Shown here in pieces: positions 7,326 to 15,630 of a DNA stretch of 64,000 bases. Within the stretch, counting starts at the first letter, position 1. The number at the start of each line of letters is the position of its first letter. This stretch comes from Clostridium collagenovorans DSM 3089 (GTDB taxonomy: Bacteria; Bacillota; Clostridia; Clostridiales; Clostridiaceae): assembly GCF_900130005.1 (NCBI RefSeq), contig NZ_FQXP01000003.1:434001-498000 (forward strand), read 5' to 3'. The notes under the pieces were generated by a model. That model was not told the DNA's origin, searched no databases, and saw only the letters and a program-made list of their open reading frames with translations. The position numbers and the translations under genes are program-made.

Positions 7326-9020
7326 TTGCTTCTTCAATTAACCGTTAGAAATTTCGCTTTAATTCAAGATTTATGTATAGATTTTAATAAGGGTTTCAAT
7401 GTTTTATCAGGAGAAACAGGATCTGGTAAATCAATACTTATCGATTCTATAAGTTTTGTTTTAGGGGGAAAATTTAATAAAACACTTATAAGAACTGGTG
7501 AAGAAAAGACATATGTTGAGGCTATTTTTGCTATTGAGAATCCTAAAACTATAGAACTACTAAAAGCTCTCGAAATAGAATATGAAGATTTTTTGATTTT
7601 AAGTAGGGAAACTTTTAGAACAGGAAAAACTATAGCAAAGATTAATGGAAAGTCTGTAATAGTATCTGATTTAAGAAAATTAAGTGAAACTTTACTAGAT
7701 ATACATGGACAACATGAAAATCAAAATTTACTTAATTCTGCCAATCACATACAATATTTAGATGACTTTGGGGAAGAAAAACTAAAGAATAGTTTTCATA
7801 GTTATAGAGAAAAATATAACCAAATAATATTAATAAAAGAAAAAATAAAAAAGATAGAAGAAAATTCTGGAGATAATCAGAAAAAGATTGAATTCTATAA
7901 ATATCAAATAGATGATATTGAGAAGGCTAAATTTAAAGAAGATGAAGATTTAGAATTACAAGAAAGATGTGAGTTCTTATCTAATATTGAAAATATAGAG
8001 AAAGTACTTACTAAATCTCATGGTACATTATATGGTTCGGACGGGGACTATGCCTCAGTATTTGATAAGGTTAATTACGTTATTAGAGACTTAAGAACCA
8101 TAGAAAAATCCTTTCCTAAGGTAAAGGAAATATCAGATTCTTTAGAAGAAAGCTATTATATTTTAGAACAAGTTATTAGAGATTTATCATCATGTAAAGA
8201 GGGTATTTATTATGATAAAAATGAATTAGATTTTATTAATGAGCGATTATATATAATAGAAAATTATAAAAAGCGTTATGGCTCTACCATAAAGGAAATA
8301 TTAGAGTATAAATCTAATTTAGAAAGTGAATTACTTGAGCTTGAAAATGGTGAGGAAATAATAAAATCTTTAAATAAAGATAAAGATAAGCTAGAAATAT
8401 CTATGAAACTTGATGCAGAGGAAATTCATAGAATAAGAAAAGAGCTAGCGATAAACTTAGAAAAATTAATAAAAGAAGAATTAAATTACATAGGATTAGA
8501 AAAGACTATTATAAAAATAGAAGTTACCTTTGAAGATCATTTTTATGAGACAGGTTGTGATAAAGTAATCTTTTTAGTTTCTACCAACCCAGGTGAACCT
8601 TTAAAACCATTAGATACTATTGTATCTGGGGGAGAATTATCTAGAATTATGCTTGCATTAAAAACAGTATTTATAGATAAAGATAATATACCAACGGTTA
8701 TTTTTGATGAAATAGACACAGGTATAAGTGGTAGAACGGCTCAAAGTGTAGCTGAAAAAATGTATTTAATATCAAAGCAGCACCAAGTATTTTGTATAAC
8801 ACATCTTCCTCAAATAGCTAGTATGTGTGATTTTAATTATCTTGTTAGAAAAGAAGTCATAGAGGAAAAAACATATACATTTGTAAAGAAGATGGAGATG
8901 CAAGACAAATTAGAGACTATCGCTAAAATGATTGGTGGTAGTGAAGTTACTGACTTAACTTTAGAGCATTCAAGAGAAATGTTAAGCTTAGCAGACGAAA
9001 AAAAATTAAAGTTATGCTAA
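7326..9020 (+). CDS. recN: DNA repair protein RecN
   Basis: SMC-like ATPase acting early in double-strand-break repair. It is 564 aa. Walker A is GETGSGKSI (about residues 30-38). The ABC signature is VSGGELSRIMLALK and Walker B is PTVIFDEIDTGISG, with long acidic coiled coils between. It starts with TTG at 7326, supported by GGGTGA about 7 nt upstream and by alignment of MLLQLTVRNFALIQ with the usual N-terminus. An intrinsic terminator follows. Confidence 0.96.
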   Translation: MLLQLTVRNFALIQDLCIDFNKGFNVLSGETGSGKSILIDSISFVLGGKFNKTLIRTGEEKTYVEAIFAIENPKTIELLKALEIEYEDFLILSRETFRTGKTIAKINGKSVIVSDLRKLSETLLDIHGQHENQNLLNSANHIQYLDDFGEEKLKNSFHSYREKYNQIILIKEKIKKIEENSGDNQKKIEFYKYQIDDIEKAKFKEDEDLELQERCEFLSNIENIEKVLTKSHGTLYGSDGDYASVFDKVNYVIRDLRTIEKSFPKVKEISDSLEESYYILEQVIRDLSSCKEGIYYDKNELDFINERLYIIENYKKRYGSTIKEILEYKSNLESELLELENGEEIIKSLNKDKDKLEISMKLDAEEIHRIRKELAINLEKLIKEELNYIGLEKTIIKIEVTFEDHFYETGCDKVIFLVSTNPGEPLKPLDTIVSGGELSRIMLALKTVFIDKDNIPTVIFDEIDTGISGRTAQSVAEKMYLISKQHQVFCITHLPQIASMCDFNYLVRKEVIEEKTYTFVKKMEMQDKLETIAKMIGGSEVTDLTLEHSREMLSLADEKKLKLC

Positions 9021-9055
9021 ATTTTATAATAAAATAAATAAATTTTGGAAAAGAT

Positions 9056-9092
9056 AAAAGATAGTAGTGAAAAACTATCTTTTATTTTTTTT
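9056..9092 (+). terminator. Intrinsic terminator after recN
   Basis: AAAAGATAGT (9056-9065) pairs with ACTATCTTTT (9074-9083), giving a 10-bp stem with a short loop, followed by a T-rich tract to 9092. It ends the upstream part of the cluster, so spoIVB probably has its own promoter. Confidence 0.8.
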
Positions 9093-9257
9093 GGAGAAAT
9101 AATTATATAAAAGTTTAAATTGTTTTTTTTGCAAAGATTTTAGTGTAAAAAATATATATTAACTATAGATGAAATTAAAACACAGCATAAAGAATTTTAT
9201 AAAAGGGAAATTTAAAGTTACAAAGCGATAAAAGATAAAATCACAGGAGGGCTTTAT

Positions 9258-10391
9258 ATGAAAAGAAAAAATAAATTACATAAAATTATAAAACCGACAA
9301 TGCTAATTTTTTTATTTTTAGTATGCTCTCTTATTTCTACTAATTTAATTAGTGGAAAAATCGAAGGAAAAGGATATTCCTTCTTAGATAATGTGCTAGG
9401 AACAAAAGAGGTATATGCTGTCAATAGAAGAAGCGATGAAAAGGATAAATTGAAAGTTTATTTAGGTGGAAGTCCATTGGGAATAAAACTTAACACTGAA
9501 GGCGTTTTGGTAGTTGGTTTATCCGATGTAAAAACAGAAAAAGGTGAAGATATAAGCCCAGGAGCCATGGCCGGAATTGAAATTGGTGATAGTATAATAA
9601 AAGTAAATAATAAAGAGATTTTAAGTGCTGAAGATTTAAGTGAAATGATAAATATAAATAAAGGTGAGAAATTAAATATTTTAGTAAGACATAAAGAGGA
9701 AGTACAAGAACGTGTCTTAACACCTATTAAATCTTCAGATAATAAATTTAAAATAGGATTATGGGTGAGAGATTGTACTACAGGAATTGGTACCTTGAGT
9801 TTTTATGAAGAGACTAGTAATATTTATGGAGCCTTAGGTCACGCAATTACTGATGTAGACACAGGAAATTTAATGACTGTAAGAGATGGTAAAATAGTAT
9901 CCTCTAATATTATATCCGTTAAAAAGGGTGAAAAGGGAAACCCAGGAGAATTAAAAGGTATATTTGTAGATGATACTAATAAATTAGGGAACATAGAAAG
10001 CAACAATGAATGCGGTATTTTTGGGGTTGCTAATGAAGAAATATTAAATAAAATAGGAGAACCCATAGAAATAGCTTTAAAAGATGAGGTAAAAGTAGGA
10101 AAAGCTGAAATTGTAACAACTGTTGACGGAAAGACACCTGAGAGATATGAAGTTATGGTAGAAAAAGTTTTAAGACAAGATGAAAGTAATTCTAAAAGTA
10201 TGGTTATAAAAATAGTAGATGAAAGACTTTTAAATAAAACAGGTGGAATAGTACAGGGAATGAGTGGGAGTCCTATAATACAAGATGGCAAATTAATAGG
10301 TGCTGTTACACATGTATTGGTAAATAAACCGGACGTAGGATATGGCGTTTATATAGAATGGATGTTGAAAGAAGCTGAGATTTTAAAATAA
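9258..10391 (+). CDS. spoIVB: SpoIVB serine peptidase (sporulation signalling)
   Basis: Peptidase secreted from the forespore that triggers sigma-K processing in Bacillus and serves late sporulation in clostridia. It is 377 aa. An N-terminal membrane anchor or signal lies at about residues 11-30, then a PDZ domain at about 80-160 (GAMAGIEIGDSIIKVNNKEI), then the S55 peptidase domain. The probable catalytic His is in ALGHAITDVDTG and the catalytic Ser in GMSGSPIIQDGKLIGAVTHV. SD is AGGAGGG. Position between recN and spo0A is the classic order. A forespore promoter is expected, but I could not identify one convincingly. Confidence 0.95.
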   Translation: MKRKNKLHKIIKPTMLIFLFLVCSLISTNLISGKIEGKGYSFLDNVLGTKEVYAVNRRSDEKDKLKVYLGGSPLGIKLNTEGVLVVGLSDVKTEKGEDISPGAMAGIEIGDSIIKVNNKEILSAEDLSEMININKGEKLNILVRHKEEVQERVLTPIKSSDNKFKIGLWVRDCTTGIGTLSFYEETSNIYGALGHAITDVDTGNLMTVRDGKIVSSNIISVKKGEKGNPGELKGIFVDDTNKLGNIESNNECGIFGVANEEILNKIGEPIEIALKDEVKVGKAEIVTTVDGKTPERYEVMVEKVLRQDESNSKSMVIKIVDERLLNKTGGIVQGMSGSPIIQDGKLIGAVTHVLVNKPDVGYGVYIEWMLKEAEILK

Positions 10392-10471
10392 ATTTCCAAA
10401 TTTTTTCTATAATATCAGAAAAAATACTAGTAAAACTATTAAAACCATAGTAAAATATAATAAGATGACAT

Positions 10472-10496
10472 AAAAGATAGTTAAAACCTATCTTTT
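10472..10496 (+). terminator. Probable weak terminator after spoIVB
   Basis: AAAAGATAG (10472-10480) pairs with CTATCTTTT (10488-10496), a 9-bp stem with a 7-nt loop. Only four Ts follow, so termination may be partial. It almost duplicates the terminator after recN. Confidence 0.55.
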
Positions 10497-10591
10497 GTGT
10501 TACTCGAAATAATTAGATGTAAATATAATACATTTAAGTAATATATTCTGTAAAATGGAAAATGTAATTTTAATATAAAGGGGAGTTATCT

Positions 10592-11407
10592 ATGGAAGAT
10601 TCAAAAATCAGCGTGGTTATTGCAGATGACAATAAAGAGTTTTGCAACATATTAAATGATTATTTATTAAGTCAAAGAGATATTGTTGTAACAGGAATTG
10701 CTAAGGATGGAATCGAAGCCTTAAATCTTATTCAAGAAAAAAAACCTGATCTTCTAATCTTGGATATAATAATGCCGCATTTAGATGGATTGGGAGTATT
10801 AGAAAAGTTAAATAGCATAAATTTAGATCCTATGCCAAAGGTAATTATTTTATCAGCTGTAGGACAAGATGGAATAACTCAGAGAGCTATAACTCTTGGA
10901 GCAGATTATTATGTTGTTAAACCATTTGATATGGATGTATTTACAAAAAGAATTCATCAGATGTTTAATAGTACGTTAGCAACTGAAGATACTAGAAAAC
11001 CTCTATATTCTTCAGAAAGTAATTCAGCACCAAGAAGAGAAGCTAAAGGTCCATTTGATTTAGAAGCAGAAATCACTAACATAATTCATGAAATTGGTGT
11101 ACCTGCACACATAAAAGGTTATATGTATTTAAGAGAAGCTATAAGCATGGTTGTAATGGATATTGAACTATTATCAGCTGTTACTAAGGAATTATACCCA
11201 TCTATTGCTAAGAAGTATAACACAACTGCTTCTAGAGTAGAAAGAGCTATAAGACATGCTATAGAAGTAGCTTGGAATAGAGGACAAGTTGATACAATTA
11301 ATAAGTTATTTGGGTATACTATCCACAATGACAAAGGCAAGCCAACTAATAGTGAATTTATAGCAATGGTAGCTGACAAATTAAGATTAGCAAACAGAGT
11401 AAGCTAA
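10592..11407 (+). CDS. spo0A: Sporulation master response regulator Spo0A
   Basis: Phosphorylation-activated transcription factor that commits the cell to sporulation. It is 271 aa. The receiver domain has the acidic pair in VIADDNKEF, phospho-acceptor Asp in LLILDIIMPHLDG (about residue 55), the Thr/Ser position in ILSAVGQD and the Lys in VVKPFD. A variable linker at about 128-155 precedes the effector domain. The recognition helix region is SRVERAIRHAIEVAWNRGQ. SD is GGGGAG. The gene is monocistronic between two hairpins. Confidence 0.98.
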   Translation: MEDSKISVVIADDNKEFCNILNDYLLSQRDIVVTGIAKDGIEALNLIQEKKPDLLILDIIMPHLDGLGVLEKLNSINLDPMPKVIILSAVGQDGITQRAITLGADYYVVKPFDMDVFTKRIHQMFNSTLATEDTRKPLYSSESNSAPRREAKGPFDLEAEITNIIHEIGVPAHIKGYMYLREAISMVVMDIELLSAVTKELYPSIAKKYNTTASRVERAIRHAIEVAWNRGQVDTINKLFGYTIHNDKGKPTNSEFIAMVADKLRLANRVS

Positions 11408-11534
11408 TAAGTAAGATTTTCAGAATACCTTCAGGATTGCTAAAATTTGATATGGATGTTTTAAAAAATCAATAATTAGAAATTATTAAGAAGATTTTAA
11501 ATTATATCGATCAATTAATTGAATAGTTATTAAA

Positions 11535-11588
11535 AACACTTTATGTTTATCATAAGAAAAAGGATGATAAACATGAGGTGTTTTTATA
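11535..11588 (+). terminator. Intrinsic terminator after spo0A
   Basis: A long imperfect stem (11535-11553 with 11564-11582) is followed by a T-run (11581-11585). The rest of 11408-11780 holds no gene. It is AT-rich and contains a second small dyad (about 11700-11737) just before the next gene. Confidence 0.8.
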
Positions 11589-11780
11589 TTTTTAATTTTA
11601 ACTTATAATTCATGAAGAATAATTATAAGTAATTAATATGAATAATTATTATATTTTTAATGAAAGAATATAATAACTTCAAGGAATAATTATTCTGAAA
11701 GTGCATATATTGATATTATATGTAAAAATACACTTTTAAAGGATAAAGTGAAATATAAGTATACAAGGAGGAATAGAATA

Positions 11781-12122
11781 ATGAATTTTACATTTTTATC
11801 ATCAATAGTATTTTGCATTATATTTATAACTTTAAGAATTTGGACTTCTATTAATATTATAAAGAGAAGAAAGAGTAAAGTAGATGAATTAAATAAATGT
11901 AGAATTTATAATAAGGTTTGGGGAAAGTTTAATACAATGGTAAGAATTAAGAAAATAAATAAGGATAAAATTGAATCCATATTGGGGTACTTAATAGAAG
12001 AGGAAATATGTGTAGAGGATATAGGAAATAAGAATGAAATCAAGGAAATTTATAAAGTTTTAAAGAAGGAGAATATTACTGAAGAGCATTTAAATAAGAT
12101 ATATAAAATTTTAGATGATTAA
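11781..12122 (+). CDS. Hypothetical small protein with N-terminal membrane anchor
   Basis: Not recognised. Starting at the ATG at 11781, which has a strong AAGGAGGAA site, it is 113 aa. An upstream in-frame GTG at 11748 has no SD. One hydrophobic segment at about residues 3-22 (FLSSIVFCIIFITLRIW) is followed by a basic patch (KRRKSK) and a charged, helical cytoplasmic tail, so it is probably a single-pass N-out or signal-anchored protein. No motif suggests a reaction. It is followed within 125 nt by another small unknown gene. Codon use is like the neighbours. Confidence 0.65.
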   Translation: MNFTFLSSIVFCIIFITLRIWTSINIIKRRKSKVDELNKCRIYNKVWGKFNTMVRIKKINKDKIESILGYLIEEEICVEDIGNKNEIKEIYKVLKKENITEEHLNKIYKILDD

Positions 12123-12246
12123 ATAAGAAGAAATATATAACTTTAAAATATGTATAATACAAAGTCTAAGGCTATTATAAATAAGATATCACATATAGAA
12201 TTTAATTAGTATAGTATATAATATTAGTAATAAATTGGAGAAATAT

Positions 12247-12516
12247 ATGGGGGAATATGAATTAGAACAAGATATAATTTTAAGGCTTAAGGATTTAGGT
12301 AAGAAAGAAAAGAAGTTAAAAGAAGACTTTGAAAAAAGGGATAAGAAATTAAGAGAAAAGTATGAGTATGCTGTTAAGAACAGCAATAAATTAGATGTTA
12401 TTATGGCTATGCAAGAGTTAAGCAGAAATAGTGAAATGTATTTAACTGAATTTAGATGTGGAAGAGAGTTGTACATGTCTTTAACTCAACTTTTAGAAGG
12501 TCTCATGTATGAGTAG
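12247..12516 (+). CDS. Hypothetical charged helical protein
   Basis: Not recognised. Starting at the ATG at 12247 (SD GGAG 6 nt upstream), it is 89 aa. An upstream TTG at 12235 would overlap that SD. The first half is a highly charged helix (KKEKKLKEDFEKRDKKLREK), likely a coiled coil. No membrane segment or catalytic motif is visible. It is near the 11781-12122 gene and may share its transcript, but no functional link can be shown. Confidence 0.6.
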   Translation: MGEYELEQDIILRLKDLGKKEKKLKEDFEKRDKKLREKYEYAVKNSNKLDVIMAMQELSRNSEMYLTEFRCGRELYMSLTQLLEGLMYE

Positions 12517-12551
12517 TAGGTAAACATATAGTGAGCTATATGAAACTTAAG

Positions 12552-12638
12552 ACTATGATAATAAGAAGATGCAAGAATATACTGGAGGTTTTTTAGATAT
12601 GGTATATTGAAATTATCTTTTTACTATCATAGTTTTTT
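12552..12638 (+). terminator. Possible terminator with long loop
   Basis: ACTATGATA (12552-12560) is complementary to TATCATAGT (12625-12633), which runs into TTTTTT (12633-12638). The intervening 64 nt may fold further. It fits the end of the small gene at 12247-12516, but the loop is long. Confidence 0.4.
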
Positions 12639-12693
12639 AGTTAAAAGTATTTATTTGTCAAATAAGCTAAAGGGTTTTAAAAAGTTTCCATTT

Positions 12694-12751
12694 AAATAAT
12701 ATTTTGTATATAATTAAGTTGAAGGCTTTAATTATATACAAAATATTATTT
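12694..12751. repeat. Perfect 24-bp inverted repeat
   Basis: 12694-12717 is the exact reverse complement of 12728-12751, with a 10-nt spacer. There is only one G-C pair in the stem (12706/12739). A short T-run follows on + (12749-12753). It could be a terminator or the remnant of a small mobile or palindromic element. Confidence 0.8.
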
Positions 12752-12986
12752 TTACTTAGGGGTATTATGTGATTTAGGAAAATGATTTTCATTAGAAAAG
12801 TTCAGATAAGTATAAGGAAGTATTGGAATAATTCAACAAGATAGCTATGACTTATCTTTGTAGAGCAGATGTTGAAAGTGAAATTGAAATAGTTGATTTT
12901 GTAAAAGACTTAGTTTTAAATTGTATATAATAGAGTTTAATAGGTAAAAAATAAATTTTAACTTATAAAATAAACTTACTAAGTGT

Positions 12987-13035
12987 AAAGGAGGAATCGA
13001 TAAGGTACTATAAATAGAATCTTATTGAAAAGTGT
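12987..13035 (+). promoter_or_regulatory. Distant Shine-Dalgarno with bridging hairpin, Nudix gene
   Basis: AAAGGAGG (12987-12994) lies 41 nt before the ATG. TCGATAAG (12997-13004) pairs with CTTATTGA (13021-13028), 8 bp with one G-U, loop 16 nt. If it folds, the SD to ATG gap shrinks to 9 nt. No other usable start codon lies nearer the SD. Confidence 0.55.
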
Positions 13036-13554
13036 ATGAATTTATATGAGAAAACAATAAAAGAGGAATGTGTTTTTAAGGGAAAGATTCTAGATTTAAG
13101 AATTCAAACAGTGGAATTACCTAATGGAAGGACTTCAACAAGAGAGATTATAAAGCACCCAGGAGCTGTGGCTATTTTAGCCTTTAAGGAAAATGGTAAG
13201 CTTATTGTGGTTCAGCAGTATAGAAAAGCTTTAGAAATGGAGCTTTTAGAAATTCCTGCTGGTAAGTTAGAATATGGAGAAAAGCCAGAGGACTGTGCTA
13301 AAAGAGAGTTAGAAGAAGAAACAGGCTTCAAATCAGATAACATTGAGTTCTTAGGGAAGATTTGTACTGCACCAGGATTTTGTGATGAGGTAATTCATAT
13401 TTTTAAAGCCACAAACTTATATGAAGGCAAGGTTGGTGGAGATGATGATGAATTTATAAACTTAAAGGAAATGTCTATTGATGAATTAAAAGAGAACATA
13501 ATCAATGGATCAGTCATTGATGCAAAAACAATAAGTGCTCTAGCATATCTTTAA
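13036..13554 (+). CDS. nudF: Nudix hydrolase, ADP-ribose pyrophosphatase type
   Basis: Predicted to hydrolyse ADP-ribose to AMP and ribose 5-phosphate. It is 172 aa. The Nudix box GKLEYGEKPEDCAKRELEEE followed by TG sits at about residues 76-97 with all key Glu residues. The N-terminus (MNLYEKTIKEECVFKGKILD) and PNGRTSTREIIKHPGAVAIL match the NudF subgroup, which supports the ATG at 13036 even though its SD is 41 nt away. The gene stands alone before spoIIM. Substrate could be a related nucleoside diphosphate sugar. Confidence 0.9.
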   Translation: MNLYEKTIKEECVFKGKILDLRIQTVELPNGRTSTREIIKHPGAVAILAFKENGKLIVVQQYRKALEMELLEIPAGKLEYGEKPEDCAKRELEEETGFKSDNIEFLGKICTAPGFCDEVIHIFKATNLYEGKVGGDDDEFINLKEMSIDELKENIINGSVIDAKTISALAYL

Positions 13555-13607
13555 TTCCTAAAAATTGTTAACTTATTAAAAACTAATCTTTAAGTAATTT
13601 AAATTAA

Positions 13608-13637
13608 TCATATTGCCCCTACTAATCGTCATATATA
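13608..13637 (+). promoter_or_regulatory. Possible sigma-E promoter for spoIIM
   Basis: TCATATT (13608-13614) matches the sigma-E -35 pattern. After 15 bp, CATATATA (13630-13637) partly matches the -10 pattern CATACAnT. spoIIM is a known mother-cell sigma-E gene, which makes the site plausible. Assigned by eye. Confidence 0.5.
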
Positions 13638-13669
13638 TAAAATAAGAATAATAGTGGGGGCGGTAATCA

Positions 13670-14317
13670 ATGAATGGAGTTTTAAAAAACAATAGCGACA
13701 TATTAGTAAAAAGGCACATTGAAAAAAACATGATGACATACATAATATCATTTCTATGTATTGGTATAGGTGTAATTTTAGGAGTTTATAGTATTAAGTA
13801 TATGCAAAGTGCAGATAAGGGAAATATTAATCAGTGGCTTAATACAGCTATATCATCTTTACAAACTAAGGATATTGGATTAAAGGCTTTATTTGTAGAA
13901 AGCTTAAAAAATTATTTACCATTAGTATTTGCTTTATGGTTTCTTGGACTTACAATAATAGGTATACCATTTATAATAATAATTGATTTGATAAAGGGAT
14001 ATACTTTAGGCTTTACCTTTAGTTGTATAATAAGTAATTATGCAATGAAAGGCTTTGGAGCAGCTATGTTTGGTGTTGTATTACAAAATCTGATTTTTAT
14101 ACCCTGTATAGTTTTTTTATCCGTATTATCTATGGAGTTCTCAAGGAGTATTTTGAGAGATAAAACTATGATTCTAGATAGAAGTACTTTTTTAAGTTGT
14201 GTATTAAATTACACTTTAGTGTATGGAGTAGTTTTTCTTATAATGCTAGTTGGAAGTGGATTAGAAACAGTTGTTGCACCAAGAATGATAAAGTATTTTG
14301 TTGGAGCAATAATTTAA
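13670..14317 (+). CDS. spoIIM: Stage II sporulation protein M
   Basis: Membrane protein of the SpoIIDMP engulfment complex in the mother cell. It is 215 aa with about five hydrophobic segments; the first, after a polar N-terminus, spans about residues 23-43. A conserved central block contains LWFLGLTIIGIPFIIIIDLIKGYTLG (given here as the region at residues 89-114). SD is GGGGGCGG. It precedes the xerD-like gene, deoB and a nucleoside phosphorylase, matching the B. subtilis spoIIM-ripX-drm region but without fur. A sigma-E-like promoter is upstream. Confidence 0.93.
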   Translation: MNGVLKNNSDILVKRHIEKNMMTYIISFLCIGIGVILGVYSIKYMQSADKGNINQWLNTAISSLQTKDIGLKALFVESLKNYLPLVFALWFLGLTIIGIPFIIIIDLIKGYTLGFTFSCIISNYAMKGFGAAMFGVVLQNLIFIPCIVFLSVLSMEFSRSILRDKTMILDRSTFLSCVLNYTLVYGVVFLIMLVGSGLETVVAPRMIKYFVGAII

Positions 14318-14345
14318 TTAGTGAAAGTTATGAGGAATATGAATT

Positions 14346-14585
14346 GTGTCAAATTTAAAAAGGGAAGAAATCAAGAAGATAATAATCAACTGTTTTTTTA
14401 GTTTTTTTATATTATATTTTTTTGGAATATTATTGCCTAAAATAATCAGTGTATTTTTATGGGAGTTTTATGATCCAGGGATGTCAGGCGGAGTAGAAGT
14501 ATTCATGAGTGATGGAAATAAGGCGAAAAATAACCTTTTATATAATTATTTAAAAATAATTAGTATATATTTTAGAGGAATATAG
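14346..14585 (+). CDS. Hypothetical small membrane protein
   Basis: Not recognised by sequence. It is 79 aa, starting at GTG 14346 with GAGG about 10 nt upstream and only 28 nt after spoIIM. One hydrophobic segment lies at about residues 13-38, followed by a short polar part containing DPGMSGGVEVFMSDG. Its position between spoIIM and xerD corresponds to the small yqzK-type gene in Bacillus, but homology is not demonstrated. Probably cotranscribed with spoIIM. Confidence 0.6.
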   Translation: MSNLKREEIKKIIINCFFSFFILYFFGILLPKIISVFLWEFYDPGMSGGVEVFMSDGNKAKNNLLYNYLKIISIYFRGI

Positions 14586-14707
14586 AATATTGTATTGATT
14601 TTTAAAATAATTAAAAATATAATTAAAATTAAGAGAACCTTTATTATGTAAGTCGTATTATAAAAGTTATTTAAAGAAAACTTATAATAAAGCGAGAGTG
14701 ATAAGAT

Positions 14708-15586
14708 ATGAATGATATTCTATTAAAGTTTAATGATTTTATGAAAAAGAAAGAACTTAGTAGTAATACCTTAGATGCTTACACTAGAGATGTAGAAGGA
14801 TTCTTAATTTTTTTAAGAGCTTTGAATATTTCTTATATAGATGCTACAAATGAAGAGATAAATGCTTATTCTCAGTTTTTAAAAGGTGAAGGAAAAGCTA
14901 ACTCTTCTATAGGGAGATGTTTAATATCTATAAGAGCATTTTATAAATTTTTGTTAAAGGAAAACAAGCTAGAAAATATTCCTATGAATAATGTAGAAGC
15001 ACCTAAACATACGAGACCTATTCCTTTAACACTTACTATAAAAGAAGTAGAAAAGCTTCTTAATATGCCGGATACTTTCTCTGTTAAAGGAAAGCGTGAC
15101 AAGGCTATGCTAGAGGTTATGTATGCTACTGGAATGAAGGTTAGCGAAATTTTAAATATTTCAGTATATAATATAAATTTAAAAGAAAAATATATATTAT
15201 GTGATGTAAAAAATAAAGAAAATAGAATAATTCCTATAGGTTCTTACGCCATAGAATGTTTAGAAGAGTATTTAAAAGAGAGACATAATTTGAATAATAA
15301 AAATTCACAATTGCTTTTCTTAAATAATAAGGGTGATCAAATGACAAGACAAGGATTTTGGAAATTATTAAGATCCTATTCAAAGGAAGCAGGAATTGAT
15401 AAGCCTATAAATACATCTACCTTAAGACACTCTTTTGCAGTGCACTTATTGCAAAATGGAGCTGATATGGTTGTAGTTCAGAGATTGCTTGGTCACAAAA
15501 GCATTTCTGCAACTCAAGTTTATTCAGAAATATATGAAAATAATAAGATAGCAGAAGAGTACTTAAAGGCTCATCCTAGAGCTTAA
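14708..15586 (+). CDS. xerD: XerD-like tyrosine recombinase with two altered catalytic positions
   Basis: Orthologous by position to XerD, which resolves chromosome dimers at dif. It is 292 aa with a SAM-like N-terminal core-binding domain (about 1-85) and a C-terminal catalytic domain. The active-site Tyr is present (TQVYSE, Tyr272), as are Arg240 (TLRHS), His263 (LLGHKS) and the beta-hairpin Lys (DVKNKE). Two usual residues differ: the first catalytic Arg of ATGxRVSE is Lys144 (ATGMKVSE), and the His of HxLR is Ser237. The C-terminus HPRA is typical of XerD. It precedes deoB by 44 nt. It may be a weakened or differently tuned recombinase. Confidence 0.85.
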   Translation: MNDILLKFNDFMKKKELSSNTLDAYTRDVEGFLIFLRALNISYIDATNEEINAYSQFLKGEGKANSSIGRCLISIRAFYKFLLKENKLENIPMNNVEAPKHTRPIPLTLTIKEVEKLLNMPDTFSVKGKRDKAMLEVMYATGMKVSEILNISVYNINLKEKYILCDVKNKENRIIPIGSYAIECLEEYLKERHNLNNKNSQLLFLNNKGDQMTRQGFWKLLRSYSKEAGIDKPINTSTLRHSFAVHLLQNGADMVVVQRLLGHKSISATQVYSEIYENNKIAEEYLKAHPRA

Positions 15587-15630
15587 GAAAGATGATTACA
15601 AAGGACGAGTTCAAGAAAGGAGAATGAATT

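Larger units (their letters stand above)
12517..13035. other. Gene-free stretch with hairpins and a small reading-frame remnant
   Basis: About 520 bp without a convincing gene. It holds the possible terminator at 12552-12638, the perfect 24-bp inverted repeat at 12694-12751 and a 27-codon frame at 12847-12930 lacking an SD, which could be a decayed gene end. The leader of the Nudix gene begins near 12985. Confidence 0.5.

Noticed and set aside
12599..12610. Three-codon frame with an SD (ATG GTA TAT TGA) in the 12.6-kb gap
   Set aside because: Too short to support a function; may be chance or debris in the putative terminator loop.
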